Assembly (NCBI RefSeq): GCF_014698995.1
Contig: NZ_JACWZZ010000002.1
Location: 620,001-684,000, forward strand
DNA length: 64,000 nt
Reading direction: 5' to 3'
Origin: Hymenobacter duratus
GTDB lineage: Bacteria > Bacteroidota > Bacteroidia > Cytophagales > Hymenobacteraceae
Within the stretch, counting starts at the first letter, position 1. Each line of letters starts with the position of its first letter. A program made the position numbers and the translations under genes. Below the pieces are notes generated by a model. It searched no databases. It worked only from the letters and a program-made list of their open reading frames with translations, and was not told where the DNA came from. Below, piece after piece: positions 35,082-43,181 of this stretch.

Positions 35082-35224
35082 GTAGAGACGCAATATTTTG
35101 CGTCTCGTCGTTGAACGATTGGTACTGCGTGGAATGCTGACCGTAGTAACGCGCACCGTTAAACGACTTGAAACTAACTACAGCAACATCAGCAACGATG
35201 AGACGCAAAATATTGCGTCTCTAC
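35082..35224. repeat. Nested-palindrome repeat, family 2, second copy
   Basis: A perfect 25-bp inverted repeat (35082-35106 with 35200-35224) surrounds about 93 bases. Each arm is a hairpin GAGACGCAA-TATT-TTGCGTCTC. It lies between argE and argH; the right arm ends 61 bases before the argH start codon and may affect its expression. Confidence 0.9.
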
Positions 35225-35284
35225 AGCCTGAATCAACTTTCCCATCAAACGCGAAGCAAAGGTTTCGCGCTACACCGCACTACC

Positions 35285-36583
35285 ATGAAAATCTGGGATA
35301 AAGGCATTGCCGTTGACAAGAAAATCGAGCAGTTCACCATCGGGCGCGACCGGGAGCTGGATATGTACCTGGCGCAGTTCGACGTGCAGGCCTCCCGGGC
35401 CCAGGCCAACATGCTGGCCGGGGCGGGGCTGATTTCCGCGGCGGAAAACCAGCAGTTGCAGCAGGGCCTGCAGGAGCTGGCTGCCCAGCTGGAAGCCGGC
35501 ACGTTCACCATCGGCGAAGACTTCGAGGACGTGCACTCCAAAATCGAAGCGTACCTGACCGAGCACTACGGCGACGCGGGCAAGAAGATCCACACCGCCC
35601 GCTCCCGCAACGACCAAGTGCTGACCGCCATTCAGCTGTTCCTGAAAGACTACACCCGGCGCGCGGCGGCCAAAACGCTGGAGCTGGTGGAGGTGCTGCT
35701 GCAGAAGGCGGAAACGCACAAAACCGACCTGATGCCCGGCTACACGCACTTTCAGGCGGCCATGCCCAGCTCGTTCGGGCTGTGGTTTTCGGCCTACGCC
35801 GAGCACCTGTTGCTGGACCTGGCCCTGTTTGAGGCGGCCCACACCGTGGCCGACCAGAACCCGCTGGGCTCGGGCGCGGGCTTCGGCAGCTCCTTCCCCA
35901 TCGACCGGCTGCAGACCACGCAGGAAATGGGTTTCAACAACCTGGCCGTGAGCAGCGTGGGGGCCCAGATGCTGCGCGGTAAAACCGAGAAAACCGTGGC
36001 CTTTGCCCTGGCCGGCATGGCCGCCACCCTGGCCAAGATGAGCTACGATCTGGTGCTCTACAACGGGCAGGACATGGCCTTCGTGGAGCTGCCCGCGGCG
36101 TTTACCACCGGCAGCAGCATCATGCCCCACAAAAAGAACCCCGACGTGTTCGAGCTCATCCGGGCCCGCTGCAACGCCCTGCAGGCCCTGCCCAACACGC
36201 TCATGCTGGCCACCGGCAACCTGCCCAGCGGCTACCACCGGGACTTCCAGATTCTGAAGGAAATCCTGTTCGAGCCGATGACGCAGTTTCTCGATATCCT
36301 CGACATCGTGCTGTTTGCTCTGCCCCAACTGCGCATTAAGCCCGATCTGCTCAACCAGCCCAAGTACGACGCCGTGTTTACGGTGGAGAACATCAACCAG
36401 CTGATCCAGACCGGCACGCCTTTCCGCACGGCCTACAAGCAGGTGGGCCTGGCCGTGGAAGATGGCTCCTACGTGCCGCACAAGGAATTCCAGACCACCC
36501 ACCTGGGCAGCGTGCACAACCTCGGCCTCGACGAAATCCGGGCGAAGGTGGCGCGGTTCCGGGCGGGTAGCCGCTTGGGATAG
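35285..36583 (+). CDS. argH: Argininosuccinate lyase
   Basis: 432 residues. It cleaves argininosuccinate to arginine and fumarate. Family blocks are DVHSKIEAYLTEHYGDAGKKIHTARSRNDQV, the His-containing GYTHFQAAMPSSFG, and the fumarase-family signature TGSSIMPHKKNPDVFELIRAR (catalytic Ser and mobile loop). The ATG at 35285 (MKIWDKGIAVDKK) is the family start; an upstream extension runs into the repeat. It is the last gene of the plus-strand arginine transcript and has a strong terminator 320 bases downstream. Confidence 0.96.
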   Translation: MKIWDKGIAVDKKIEQFTIGRDRELDMYLAQFDVQASRAQANMLAGAGLISAAENQQLQQGLQELAAQLEAGTFTIGEDFEDVHSKIEAYLTEHYGDAGKKIHTARSRNDQVLTAIQLFLKDYTRRAAAKTLELVEVLLQKAETHKTDLMPGYTHFQAAMPSSFGLWFSAYAEHLLLDLALFEAAHTVADQNPLGSGAGFGSSFPIDRLQTTQEMGFNNLAVSSVGAQMLRGKTEKTVAFALAGMAATLAKMSYDLVLYNGQDMAFVELPAAFTTGSSIMPHKKNPDVFELIRARCNALQALPNTLMLATGNLPSGYHRDFQILKEILFEPMTQFLDILDIVLFALPQLRIKPDLLNQPKYDAVFTVENINQLIQTGTPFRTAYKQVGLAVEDGSYVPHKEFQTTHLGSVHNLGLDEIRAKVARFRAGSRLG

Positions 36584-36900
36584 CGCCGGCCTCGCCTGCT
36601 AGCCGGCCCGGCACAACGCCGCCCGGCCCTCATATCCCGTCTGGCGTTACCGAAGTCCCTCCCGGGACGCCTGAAGGCCCGAAAGTATCTCCGGGAACGT
36701 CTTCGGTTGCGCCGGGAAGAGGTTCGGTTAGGCCGAGAAAGGCTTCGGGAAAGCCGGGCGGCGCTTCGGGCGGGCCTGGAAAGACGTTGGTTGTGGCGGT
36801 AGATGTTTGGGTTGGCCCGGCTGGCTGTTCGGGTGCCCTGGGCGAGGCTTAGGCCGCTGACGGGAAACAAGCCGCTTGGTTTAGATTAGCCTGATTCAGC
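36584..36900. repeat. Degenerate 21-bp tandem repeat downstream of argH
   Basis: From about 36690 to 36800 the sequence is built of 21-bp units of the type CCGGGAAgaGgTTCGGtt, for example 36711-36731, 36732-36752 and 36753-36773. One plus frame is open from the argH end to a stop near 36851 and reads as heptads PGxxSxx (PGTSSVA, PGRGSVR, PRKASGK, PGGASGG), but it has no usable start. No known gene is recognised here. Confidence 0.6.
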
Positions 36901-36959
36901 AACCTAAAAGCCTCGCGGTAATGCCCACAATCTGGACAGTACCGCGAGGCTTTTAGGTT
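36901..36959. terminator. Long-loop bidirectional terminator after argH
   Basis: A perfect 20-bp stem (36901-36920 with 36940-36959) surrounds a 19-nt loop. The outer part is AACCTAAAAG/CTTTTAGGTT, so it serves argH and the minus-strand gene at 36972. Confidence 0.9.
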
Positions 36960-36971
36960 CAGGTTATTTGG

Positions 36972-37517
36972 TTACTTTTTGACGACCTGCAACGACGCCA
37001 TGATTCGCTGGGCGCTGGCTTTGTACACTTCCAAATCCTTCTTCACGCAGTTGAATGTTACAATAAGCAGCCGGCCTTCCACATCCGTGAAGAACATAAG
37101 GTTGTATATCTCCGTGTCGATGGCGGGGGTAAGCATTTCCAGATAGCCAACCTGACGACCATGAATGGTGCGCAGGCCGTGGCCGTACCAGGTTGCATTT
37201 GGCTGGGCCTTCTGCAAAGCACTATACAAGGCCTTTTCGTAGGCGGGCAAGGCAGCCTGATCGGCCTTGTTCTGAGTCCAGTTGAAGGCCACATTGGTTG
37301 CGCCTCGCTCATCTGTGAAAACCTCCCGAGGACGCTGAGCAGACGGATACTTGAGTTGCAGCATCTCGGGGTCCATTTCAGTGAAGCATCCTGGAATCAG
37401 TATCTCTACTTTTCCGTCAAGAATCTGACGCTTCTCAAGGGTTAAGGCTTGCCCCGAGGCTGCTGGTATTACAAGTAGCAGAAGCGCCACTACCACACAA
37501 TAAATCGTCGCTTTCAT
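36972..37517 (-). CDS. Secreted protein of unknown function
   Basis: 181 residues. A clear Sec signal peptide (MKATIYCVVVALLLLVIPAASGQA) precedes a mixed alpha/beta domain: LDGKVEILIPGCFTEMDPEML, NVAFNWTQNKADQAALPAYEKALYSAL, VGYLEMLTPAIDTEIYNLMFFTDVEGRLLIVTFNC. The pattern resembles small PsbP/DUF1795-like secreted domains (strand, helix, then the GRLLIVTFNC strand), but this is a weak comparison. It is flanked by terminators on both sides and is therefore monocistronic. Confidence 0.65.
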   Translation of the reverse strand: MKATIYCVVVALLLLVIPAASGQALTLEKRQILDGKVEILIPGCFTEMDPEMLQLKYPSAQRPREVFTDERGATNVAFNWTQNKADQAALPAYEKALYSALQKAQPNATWYGHGLRTIHGRQVGYLEMLTPAIDTEIYNLMFFTDVEGRLLIVTFNCVKKDLEVYKASAQRIMASLQVVKK

Positions 37518-37552
37518 TTACAATAGCTTAAGTTATAACTCAAACCTAGTGA

Positions 37553-37586
37553 AAACGCCCCGAAATCAGTTGATTCCGGGGCGTTT
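37553..37586 (-). terminator. Terminator after lpdA
   Basis: A 10-bp stem, AAACGCCCCG (37553-37562) with 37577-37586. On the minus strand the stem ends in TTT followed by T, then CAC. Confidence 0.75.
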
Positions 37587-37623
37587 CTCTATCCGGCCAA
37601 AGCCAGAAGCGGTGCTACAACTC

Positions 37624-39018
37624 TTACAGGTGAATTACCTCGCCGTAGGCGGCGGCGGCGGCTTCCATGATGGCCTCGCTCATGGTGGGGTGCGGGTGCA
37701 CGGCCTTGATGATTTCGTGGCCGGTGGTTTCGAGCTTGCGTGCTACTACCACTTCGGCAATCATTTCGGTCACGTTGGCGCCAATCATGTGGGCGCCCAA
37801 CCACTCGCCGTACTTCTTGTCGAAGATGACTTTCACGAAGCCGTCTTTCACGCCGGCCGCCGAAGCTTTGCCGGAAGCGGAGAACGGGAATTTGCCTACC
37901 AAAATATCGTAGCCCTGCTTTTTGGCTTCGGCTTCGGTGAGACCCACCGAGGCAATTTCCGGCGAGGCGTAGGTGCAGCCGGGAATGTTTTGGTAGTTGA
38001 GCGGCTCGGGGTGATGGCCGGCAATTTTCTCCACGCAGATGATGCCTTCAGCGGAAGCCACGTGAGCCAGCGCGGGGCCGGGCACGATGTCGCCGATGGC
38101 GTAGATGCCGGGCACGTTGGTCTGGTAGAAGTCGTCCACAATCACGCGGCCTTTCTCCACCTTGATGCCCAGCTCCTCGATACCAATGTTTTCGAGGTTG
38201 GTTTGCACGCCCACGGCGCTCAGCACCACGTCGCACTCAATCTGCTGGTCGCCTTTGGCCGTTTTCACGGTCACGAGGCAGCCGGCGCCGCTGGTGTCTA
38301 CCTTGGTTACCTCGGCCGAAGTCAGCACGTTCACGCCGATTTTCTTGAAGGATTTCTCCATCTGGCGGCTCACTTCCTCGTCCTCCACGGGCACGATGCG
38401 CGGCAGGTATTCCACCACCGTCACCTCCGAACCCATGGTGCGGTAGAAGTAGGCAAACTCGACGCCGATGGCGCCGGAACCCACCACTACGAGGCGCTTG
38501 GGCAGCTCGGGCATCACCATGGCTTGGCGGTAGCCAATGATTTTCTTGTTGTCGACGGGCATGGTGGGCAGCTCGCGCGAGCGGGCGCCGGTGGCCAGAA
38601 TGATGCTCTTGGCCTCCACGGTTTCCTTAGTGCCGTCGGCTTTGGTGAGCTCCACTTTACCGGGGGCTAGCAGCTTGCCGGTGCCCATCAGGGCGTCGAT
38701 TTTATTCTTTTTGAACAGGAAGTTGATACCCTTGCTCATGCCCTCGGCCACACCGCGGCTGCGCTTGATAACGGCGTCAAAATCGTAGCCCACGCCTTCG
38801 GCCTTGAGGCCATAATCGGCGGCGTGGTTGAGGTATTCAAACACCTGGGCGCTTTTGAGCAGGGCTTTGGTTGGAATGCAGCCCCAGTTGAGGCAGATGC
38901 CGCCGAGCGACTCCCGCTCGATAACGCCGACTTTCAGACCAAGCTGCGAAGCCCGGATAGCAGCCACGTAGCCGCCGGGGCCGCTGCCGACAACGACCAG
39001 GTCGTATTGCAATGCCAT
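37624..39018 (-). CDS. lpdA: Dihydrolipoyl dehydrogenase
   Basis: 464 residues. It is the E3 flavoprotein of 2-oxo-acid dehydrogenase complexes and the glycine cleavage system. The FAD site is VVVGSGPGGYVAAIRASQLG. The redox disulfide motif is GGICLNWGCIPTKALLK. The NAD-binding region is VVVGSGAIGVEFAYFYRTMG, the second FAD motif is GIYAIGDIVPGPALAHVAS, and the catalytic His/Glu region is AVHPHPTMSEAIMEA. It is not next to E1 or E2 genes here. It has its own promoter and a terminator. Confidence 0.96.
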   Translation of the reverse strand: MALQYDLVVVGSGPGGYVAAIRASQLGLKVGVIERESLGGICLNWGCIPTKALLKSAQVFEYLNHAADYGLKAEGVGYDFDAVIKRSRGVAEGMSKGINFLFKKNKIDALMGTGKLLAPGKVELTKADGTKETVEAKSIILATGARSRELPTMPVDNKKIIGYRQAMVMPELPKRLVVVGSGAIGVEFAYFYRTMGSEVTVVEYLPRIVPVEDEEVSRQMEKSFKKIGVNVLTSAEVTKVDTSGAGCLVTVKTAKGDQQIECDVVLSAVGVQTNLENIGIEELGIKVEKGRVIVDDFYQTNVPGIYAIGDIVPGPALAHVASAEGIICVEKIAGHHPEPLNYQNIPGCTYASPEIASVGLTEAEAKKQGYDILVGKFPFSASGKASAAGVKDGFVKVIFDKKYGEWLGAHMIGANVTEMIAEVVVARKLETTGHEIIKAVHPHPTMSEAIMEAAAAAYGEVIHL

Positions 39019-39082
39019 GTTGTTGTACTTGAGGGTGAGATTGGGAAACCCGCGCCGGGCATGAACTGCTGGCGGGGCCCGG

Positions 39083-39112
39083 CAAAGATAGGCAGGCGGC
39101 GCAACTCGCCAA
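39083..39112 (-). promoter_or_regulatory. Promoter of lpdA
   Basis: On the minus strand TATCTTTG (39083-39090) and a TTG (39110-39112) are 19 nt apart; leader about 60 nt. Confidence 0.6.
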
Positions 39113-39259
39113 CCTGCCTGCTTTTGTGCGCGCCGCCGGGTGCGGCAGCGGGTGCAACCGGCAGAAATCCTTGCCAGCGGATATCCGTTCTGGTAGCGCT
39201 GCCGTAGAAGGCCCGACTGGCTTTTTACGGCCTATTGCATTCTTTTTCGCTCCCCTGCC

Positions 39260-40000
39260 ATGACTCACCGTTACGCTTCCCTCCTCTCCATTGCCGGCAG
39301 CCTGCTTTTCTTTTCGCAGTGTGCTACCACCGTTGAAACCGATAAGCCTACTGCCACCGCCCAGCGTGCCATGCGCCAGGAAGTAGCCACGCCGCGCGCC
39401 GCCGACAGCACCGGCGCCAGCCTTTCGGCTTCTGCGGCACCTGCTATTCCGCTGCCGGAAGCGCCTTCGTCGGTGGAAGCAGCGGCCCCCAAAACCAGCG
39501 CCGACTACCGCAAGGCTATTAGGGTGGCCGATGCTACGCTGGCCAGCAAACCGCGCGACTTTGATGCCGTGCTGACTCGCGCCAAGGCCAAAAGCCACCT
39601 CAAGGACTACAACGACGCCATTGCCGACTACAACTTTGCCGCTCGCCTGCAGCCCAAGAACGCCGAGGTATACTACAACCGGGGCCTGAACCGCCTCAAG
39701 CTGAAGCAATACACGGCGGCCATTTCCGACTTTAGCAAAGCCACCCGCTACAACCCTGCCGACAAGGAGGCCTTCTTTGGCCGGGGCGCGGCCCGCATGC
39801 AGATGTTCCAGTTCAAAACCGCCATTCCGGACTTCACCAAGGCCATTGAGCTGGACCCCACCTACGCCGACGCCTACGAATACCGCGGCATCAGCTTCTC
39901 GTCCATTAACAAGCCCAACGAGGCCAAAGCTGACCTCGAGAAAGCCACCCAGCTTAACCCTGCCGCCGCCAAAAGCCTGCGCCGCTACGCGGGGAAATAG
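39260..40000 (+). CDS. TPR-repeat lipoprotein
   Basis: 246 residues. The signal ends in the lipobox FSQC, giving a Cys-anchored protein. A Thr/Ala/Ser-rich linker (residues 25-75) leads into four to five TPR-like helical pairs: DYRKAIRVADATL, FDAVLTRAKAKSHLKDYNDAIADYNFAARLQPKN, AEVYYNRGLNRLKLKQYTAAISDFSKATRYNPAD, and two more ending YADAYEYRGISFSSINKPNEAKADLEKATQLNP. It probably mediates protein-protein contact at the cell envelope; no specific partner is suggested. Confidence 0.88.
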   Translation: MTHRYASLLSIAGSLLFFSQCATTVETDKPTATAQRAMRQEVATPRAADSTGASLSASAAPAIPLPEAPSSVEAAAPKTSADYRKAIRVADATLASKPRDFDAVLTRAKAKSHLKDYNDAIADYNFAARLQPKNAEVYYNRGLNRLKLKQYTAAISDFSKATRYNPADKEAFFGRGAARMQMFQFKTAIPDFTKAIELDPTYADAYEYRGISFSSINKPNEAKADLEKATQLNPAAAKSLRRYAGK

Positions 40001-40031
40001 GTACTGCGTTAGCAGAAACACTCCCTTTTCA

Positions 40032-40129
40032 TCATCCTGAACGCAGTGAAGGACCTTATTACAGCAGAACGAAAATCGTTGTATCGATTCGTTCCGCTGT
40101 AATAAGGTCCTTCACTGCGTTCAGGATGA
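40032..40129. repeat. Family 1 repeat, GCAGTGAAGG variant
   Basis: A 41-bp inverted repeat (40032-40072 with 40089-40129) with one mismatch. It shares the TCATCCTGA ends and GAAGGACCTTA core with the 9790 element. It separates the TPR lipoprotein gene from the convergent flavoprotein gene and could terminate both. Confidence 0.9.
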
Positions 40130-40156
40130 CAGGTGGTTGCCAGCCCCGCCACCCTA

Positions 40157-41401
40157 TCATTTCCGGCCGAAAAGCAGCTTTAGGTAGAAACTGGGCTGGC
40201 GCACCCGGGCGCGCATATCCAGGTCCAGGAACATCATGGAGAGAGTTTCGGCCAGCGTGGGGTTGCGGGCGGCGCGGTTGGCCACGAAATTGAACAGCCA
40301 CGGATAGTCGAGCAGCTTCTGCATGGCGCGGCTCAGGCGCAGCTCCTGCCCCAGGCGGTTATACACGGCGGCATCGTAGCCGCGCAGGAAAGCCGGCGCG
40401 AAATTCCGGGCTGCCAGCGCCCGGCCGGCCCAGTCGGCGGCGTGCCTTCCCGATACCATAGCGTGGCTGATGCCTTCGCCGGTAAACGGGTCGATGAGCG
40501 ACGCGGCGTCGCCGAGCAGCAGGTAGTTCCGGCCCGACAAGGCGCGCCGTTTGGAGCCCAGCGGCAGCCCGAAGCCGCGCACCGGCCCCAGCCGCTCGGC
40601 TTCGGCAAACCGGTCTTTCAACGCCGGGTGCGTAGCCAGGATTTCCGCGAGCCGCTCGCGCAGGTTCACTCTCTTCTTCGATACGGCTTCCGTGAGCATG
40701 CCCACACCCACGTTGGCTTCGCCGTTGGGCAGCGGAAACACCCACAGGTAGCCGGGCAGGAAGTCCTTGATGAAGTGCAGCTCGATAAAGTTGTCGGGGT
40801 GCAGGCCGCGCACGCCGCGGTAGTAGGCGCGCAGGCCGGCGCAATGGTGAGCCGGTTCCAGCGCGTGCCCGGCAATCTGGCGCGCAAACCCCGACTGCGC
40901 CCCGTTGGCCACCAGCAGCAGCTGCGCCAACGCTACGGGAGTGCCGTCGGCGGTTTTTAGGAGCCAGCGGCCATCGGGCTGCTGCTCCGGCTGGGCCACG
41001 TCCGTTCCTTCCCGAAAGTCGATTTCCGTGCGCTGGCGCACTTCTCCAATCAGAAAATTATCGAAGTCGATGCGCTTGCTGATGTGGCCGGCGGCCGGGT
41101 CGGTGGCGGGGTTATAGCTGTATTTGAACGGCACCGTCAGCCGGCGGCCGTTAGGGGCGTAGAAGTCGATGCCCCAGCTGGGTATTTGCGTGGGCAGCGC
41201 CTGAAGGCGGGCGGGCAGCGTGGCATCAATCCGCTTCAGTTCCACCAGCACTTTGCCGCTGAGCGCGTCGCCGCATACTTTGTCGCGCGGGAAGGTGGCG
41301 CGGTCCAGGAGCAGGCAGGGCTGGCCAGCGTTGGCGAGGTGCAGCGCCGCGGTGGCGCCGCCGGGGCCGGCCCCCAGAATGCAGATGTCGGTTTCGAGCA
41401 C
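40157..41401 (-). CDS. FAD-dependent oxidoreductase, geranylgeranyl-reductase family
   Basis: 414 residues. The GTG at 41401 gives VLETDICILGAGPGGATAALHLANAG, a typical FAD-binding start. The ATFPRDKVCGDALSGK block is a hallmark of the geranylgeranyl-reductase/oleate-hydratase-like family, with LLLGDAASLIDPFTGEGISHAM later in the chain as the second FAD motif. Such enzymes reduce isoprenoid double bonds, or act on other lipids; the substrate here is unknown. A longer reading from GTG 41461 is possible. It diverges from fabG, possibly sharing a regulatory region. Confidence 0.82.
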   Translation of the reverse strand: MLETDICILGAGPGGATAALHLANAGQPCLLLDRATFPRDKVCGDALSGKVLVELKRIDATLPARLQALPTQIPSWGIDFYAPNGRRLTVPFKYSYNPATDPAAGHISKRIDFDNFLIGEVRQRTEIDFREGTDVAQPEQQPDGRWLLKTADGTPVALAQLLLVANGAQSGFARQIAGHALEPAHHCAGLRAYYRGVRGLHPDNFIELHFIKDFLPGYLWVFPLPNGEANVGVGMLTEAVSKKRVNLRERLAEILATHPALKDRFAEAERLGPVRGFGLPLGSKRRALSGRNYLLLGDAASLIDPFTGEGISHAMVSGRHAADWAGRALAARNFAPAFLRGYDAAVYNRLGQELRLSRAMQKLLDYPWLFNFVANRAARNPTLAETLSMMFLDLDMRARVRQPSFYLKLLFGRK

Positions 41402-41541
41402 GAAGTAATTTTTAAGAGCTGATTCTCGGCTTTTTGTCTGTAAAACCCGGAATCCAGCCACGAAGATGGCAACTTGCCTGCACTCCTGCGTGTTCAGCTC
41501 GTCTATTCACCCCGAAAACCACCAACCCAAATCCAAAAACC

Positions 41542-41549
41542 TATCTTCG
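41542..41549 (+). promoter_or_regulatory. -7 box abutting the fabG start
   Basis: TATCTTCG ends 4 nt before the ATG at 41554, so the transcript would be leaderless or nearly so. Confidence 0.5.
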
Positions 41550-41553
41550 CCGC

Positions 41554-42303
41554 ATGACTAAACTGCTCGACGGAAAAGTGGCCCTCATTACGGGCGCTTC
41601 CAAAGGAATCGGCCGCGCTATAGCGGTATATTTTGCCCAACAGGGCGCTCAGGTGGCTTTCACATACCTCTCCAGCGTGGAGAAAGGCCAGCAGCTCGAA
41701 GAAGAACTGGCCGCCCACGGCTCCAAGGTAAAGGGCTTCCGCTCCGATGCTTCGGTGTATGCCGAAGCCGAGAAGCTGGTGGAAGACGTGGTGGCGGAGT
41801 TTGGCAAGCTGGATATTCTGGTGAATAACGCTGGTATCACGCAGGATGGCCTGCTGATGCGCATGAGCGAGCAGCAGTGGGACCAGGTGCTGGCCGTGAA
41901 CCTGAAATCGGTGTTTAACCTGACCAAAGCCGCCACCAAACCTATGATGCGCGCCAAAGCCGGCAGCATCATCAACATGAGCTCAGTGGTAGGCATCAAA
42001 GGCAACGCGGGCCAGAGCAACTACGCGGCGTCCAAATCGGGCATTATCGGCTTCACGAAGTCGGTGGCGCTGGAGCTGGGCTCGCGCAACATCCGCTGCA
42101 ACGCGGTGGCGCCCGGCTTCATCGAAACCGAAATGACTGACGCCCTCGACCCCAAGCAGGTAGACGAGTGGCGCAAAGCCATTCCGCTGAAGCGCGGTGG
42201 CACCCCCGAAGACGTGGCCAAAGCCACCGCCTTCCTCGCCTCCGACGATAGCAGCTACATCACCGGGCAGGTGCTGCAGGTGGATGGCGGCATGCTGACG
42301 TAG
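41554..42303 (+). CDS. fabG: 3-oxoacyl-[acyl-carrier-protein] reductase
   Basis: 249 residues, a classical short-chain dehydrogenase that reduces 3-oxoacyl-ACP with NADPH in fatty-acid elongation. Motifs: cofactor site ALITGASKGIGRAIAVYF, structural NNAGITQDGLLMRM, the catalytic Ser in NMSSVVGIKGNAGQSNY and the YAASK catalytic Tyr/Lys, followed by NAVAPGFIETEMTD. The C-terminus DDSSYITGQVLQVDGGMLT is typical of FabG. The start MTKLLDGKVALITG is clear. It could in principle be another SDR, but all FabG signatures are present. Confidence 0.94.
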   Translation: MTKLLDGKVALITGASKGIGRAIAVYFAQQGAQVAFTYLSSVEKGQQLEEELAAHGSKVKGFRSDASVYAEAEKLVEDVVAEFGKLDILVNNAGITQDGLLMRMSEQQWDQVLAVNLKSVFNLTKAATKPMMRAKAGSIINMSSVVGIKGNAGQSNYAASKSGIIGFTKSVALELGSRNIRCNAVAPGFIETEMTDALDPKQVDEWRKAIPLKRGGTPEDVAKATAFLASDDSSYITGQVLQVDGGMLT

Positions 42304-42326
42304 AACGATTGTAGCGCATTCCCGGC

Positions 42327-42415
42327 CGTCATGCTGAGCCTGTCGAAGCATCTCTCCCGCCTCAGTCATCAGATTACGTTGGCGGGAGAGGTGCTTCGGC
42401 AAGCTGAGCATGACG
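42327..42415. repeat. Family 1 repeat, CTGTCG variant
   Basis: An imperfect 35-bp inverted repeat (42327-42361 with 42381-42415) downstream of fabG, followed by a T-run at 42416 onward, so it can also terminate the fabG transcript. Confidence 0.85.
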
Positions 42416-42554
42416 TTTTTTTTTGCCGGTTCTACTTGTCGTATGAATATTAAAAAGCCCGGAGTTGGTGACGTTGCAATGATGCTTCGGCTGCTCTGGC
42501 TTACGTTGTGTGCACAGCACAGGGCGCAGGTGCCCGATTAGCCATACATGCATC

Positions 42555-42780
42555 CTCTTCCGCCGGGGAAGAGCCTGGATATTTTTATTTCTACTCTCTT
42601 CCCGAGTGGAAGTGCTCAGAAATAGTTACATCTGCCCTCTTCCCGTGTGGAAGTGCTCGGAAACTTTTATATCCAGGCACTTCCCCGGCGGAAGTGCTCA
42701 GAAATAAAAATATCCAGGCACTTCCGCCGGGGAAGTGCCTGGATATTTTTATTTCTGAGCACTTCTTTCTGAGCACTTCC
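42555..42780. repeat. 41-bp periodic array of short palindromes
   Basis: Five 15-bp units of the form CTTCC-N5-GGAAG start at 42557, 42598, 42639, 42680 and 42721, and a decayed sixth starts at 42762. The period is exactly 41. The N5 core is GCCGG, CGAGT, CGTGT, CCGGC and GCCGG. The 26-bp spacers are related: those at 42613, 42654 and 42695 share TGCTCAGAAATAAAAATATCCAGGCA-like sequence, and those at 42572 and 42736 are the reverse complement of it. The last full unit is followed by the direct repeat GAGCACTTC. It is noncoding, because 41 is not a multiple of three. Confidence 0.92.
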
Positions 42781-43092
42781 AAGACACGCAGGCAGTGGTT
42801 TGAGGTCAAAGCCGAAGGTTGTGTCACCATTCAGATACAACGCTCCCATTCGGTTGCTTTGAGCTTGGCTTTTTTGATCTGGTCAACAGTTAGATTTCAG
42901 TGGGTTTGATACTGCCGTGGTCCAACAAGCCCTAGCAAACCCGACTATCGGCACCAGCCTCCAAACACCTGCGCCCCTCGTCTTTTTTGCAGCAAAACCG
43001 TAGTAGCACGGCGTACCCTCGCAGTCGTTGCTTGCCGGCTGGCCCGCTGAACTTCGGCGCTAGGCCCGTGGCCAACGTACGACTGCTCCGGA

Positions 43093-43100
43093 TACCTTTG
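43093..43100 (+). promoter_or_regulatory. -7 promoter box for the DUF808 gene
   Basis: TACCTTTG, perfect consensus; leader about 75 nt to the ATG at 43182. A second near-match, CAACTTTG (43152-43159), would give a short leader of about 20 nt. Confidence 0.5.
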
Positions 43101-43181
43101 CAGCGGCCTGCCGCCCGACAACCCGGGCACGCGGGCCAGCTGCACGCTTTCAACTTTGCTTGTTTCACTCAACCAACCCGC

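Larger units (their letters stand above)
42304..43181. other. 878-base gene-free region between fabG and the DUF808 gene
   Basis: Holds a family 1 repeat, the 41-bp-period hairpin array (described separately) and the promoter of the DUF808 gene. Open frames run through the array on both strands but shift phase each repeat unit, so I do not call a gene. From 42800 to 43090 I see nothing recognisable. Confidence 0.6.

Noticed and set aside
42557..42776. The 41-bp array considered as a CRISPR array
   Set aside because: The repeat is only 15 bp and variable in its centre, the spacers are copies of one sequence in two orientations, and no cas gene lies near.
42508..42909. Open frames on both strands through the 41-bp array
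   Set aside because: The period of 41 is not a multiple of three, so each unit is read in a different phase; the predicted proteins only mirror the DNA repeat.
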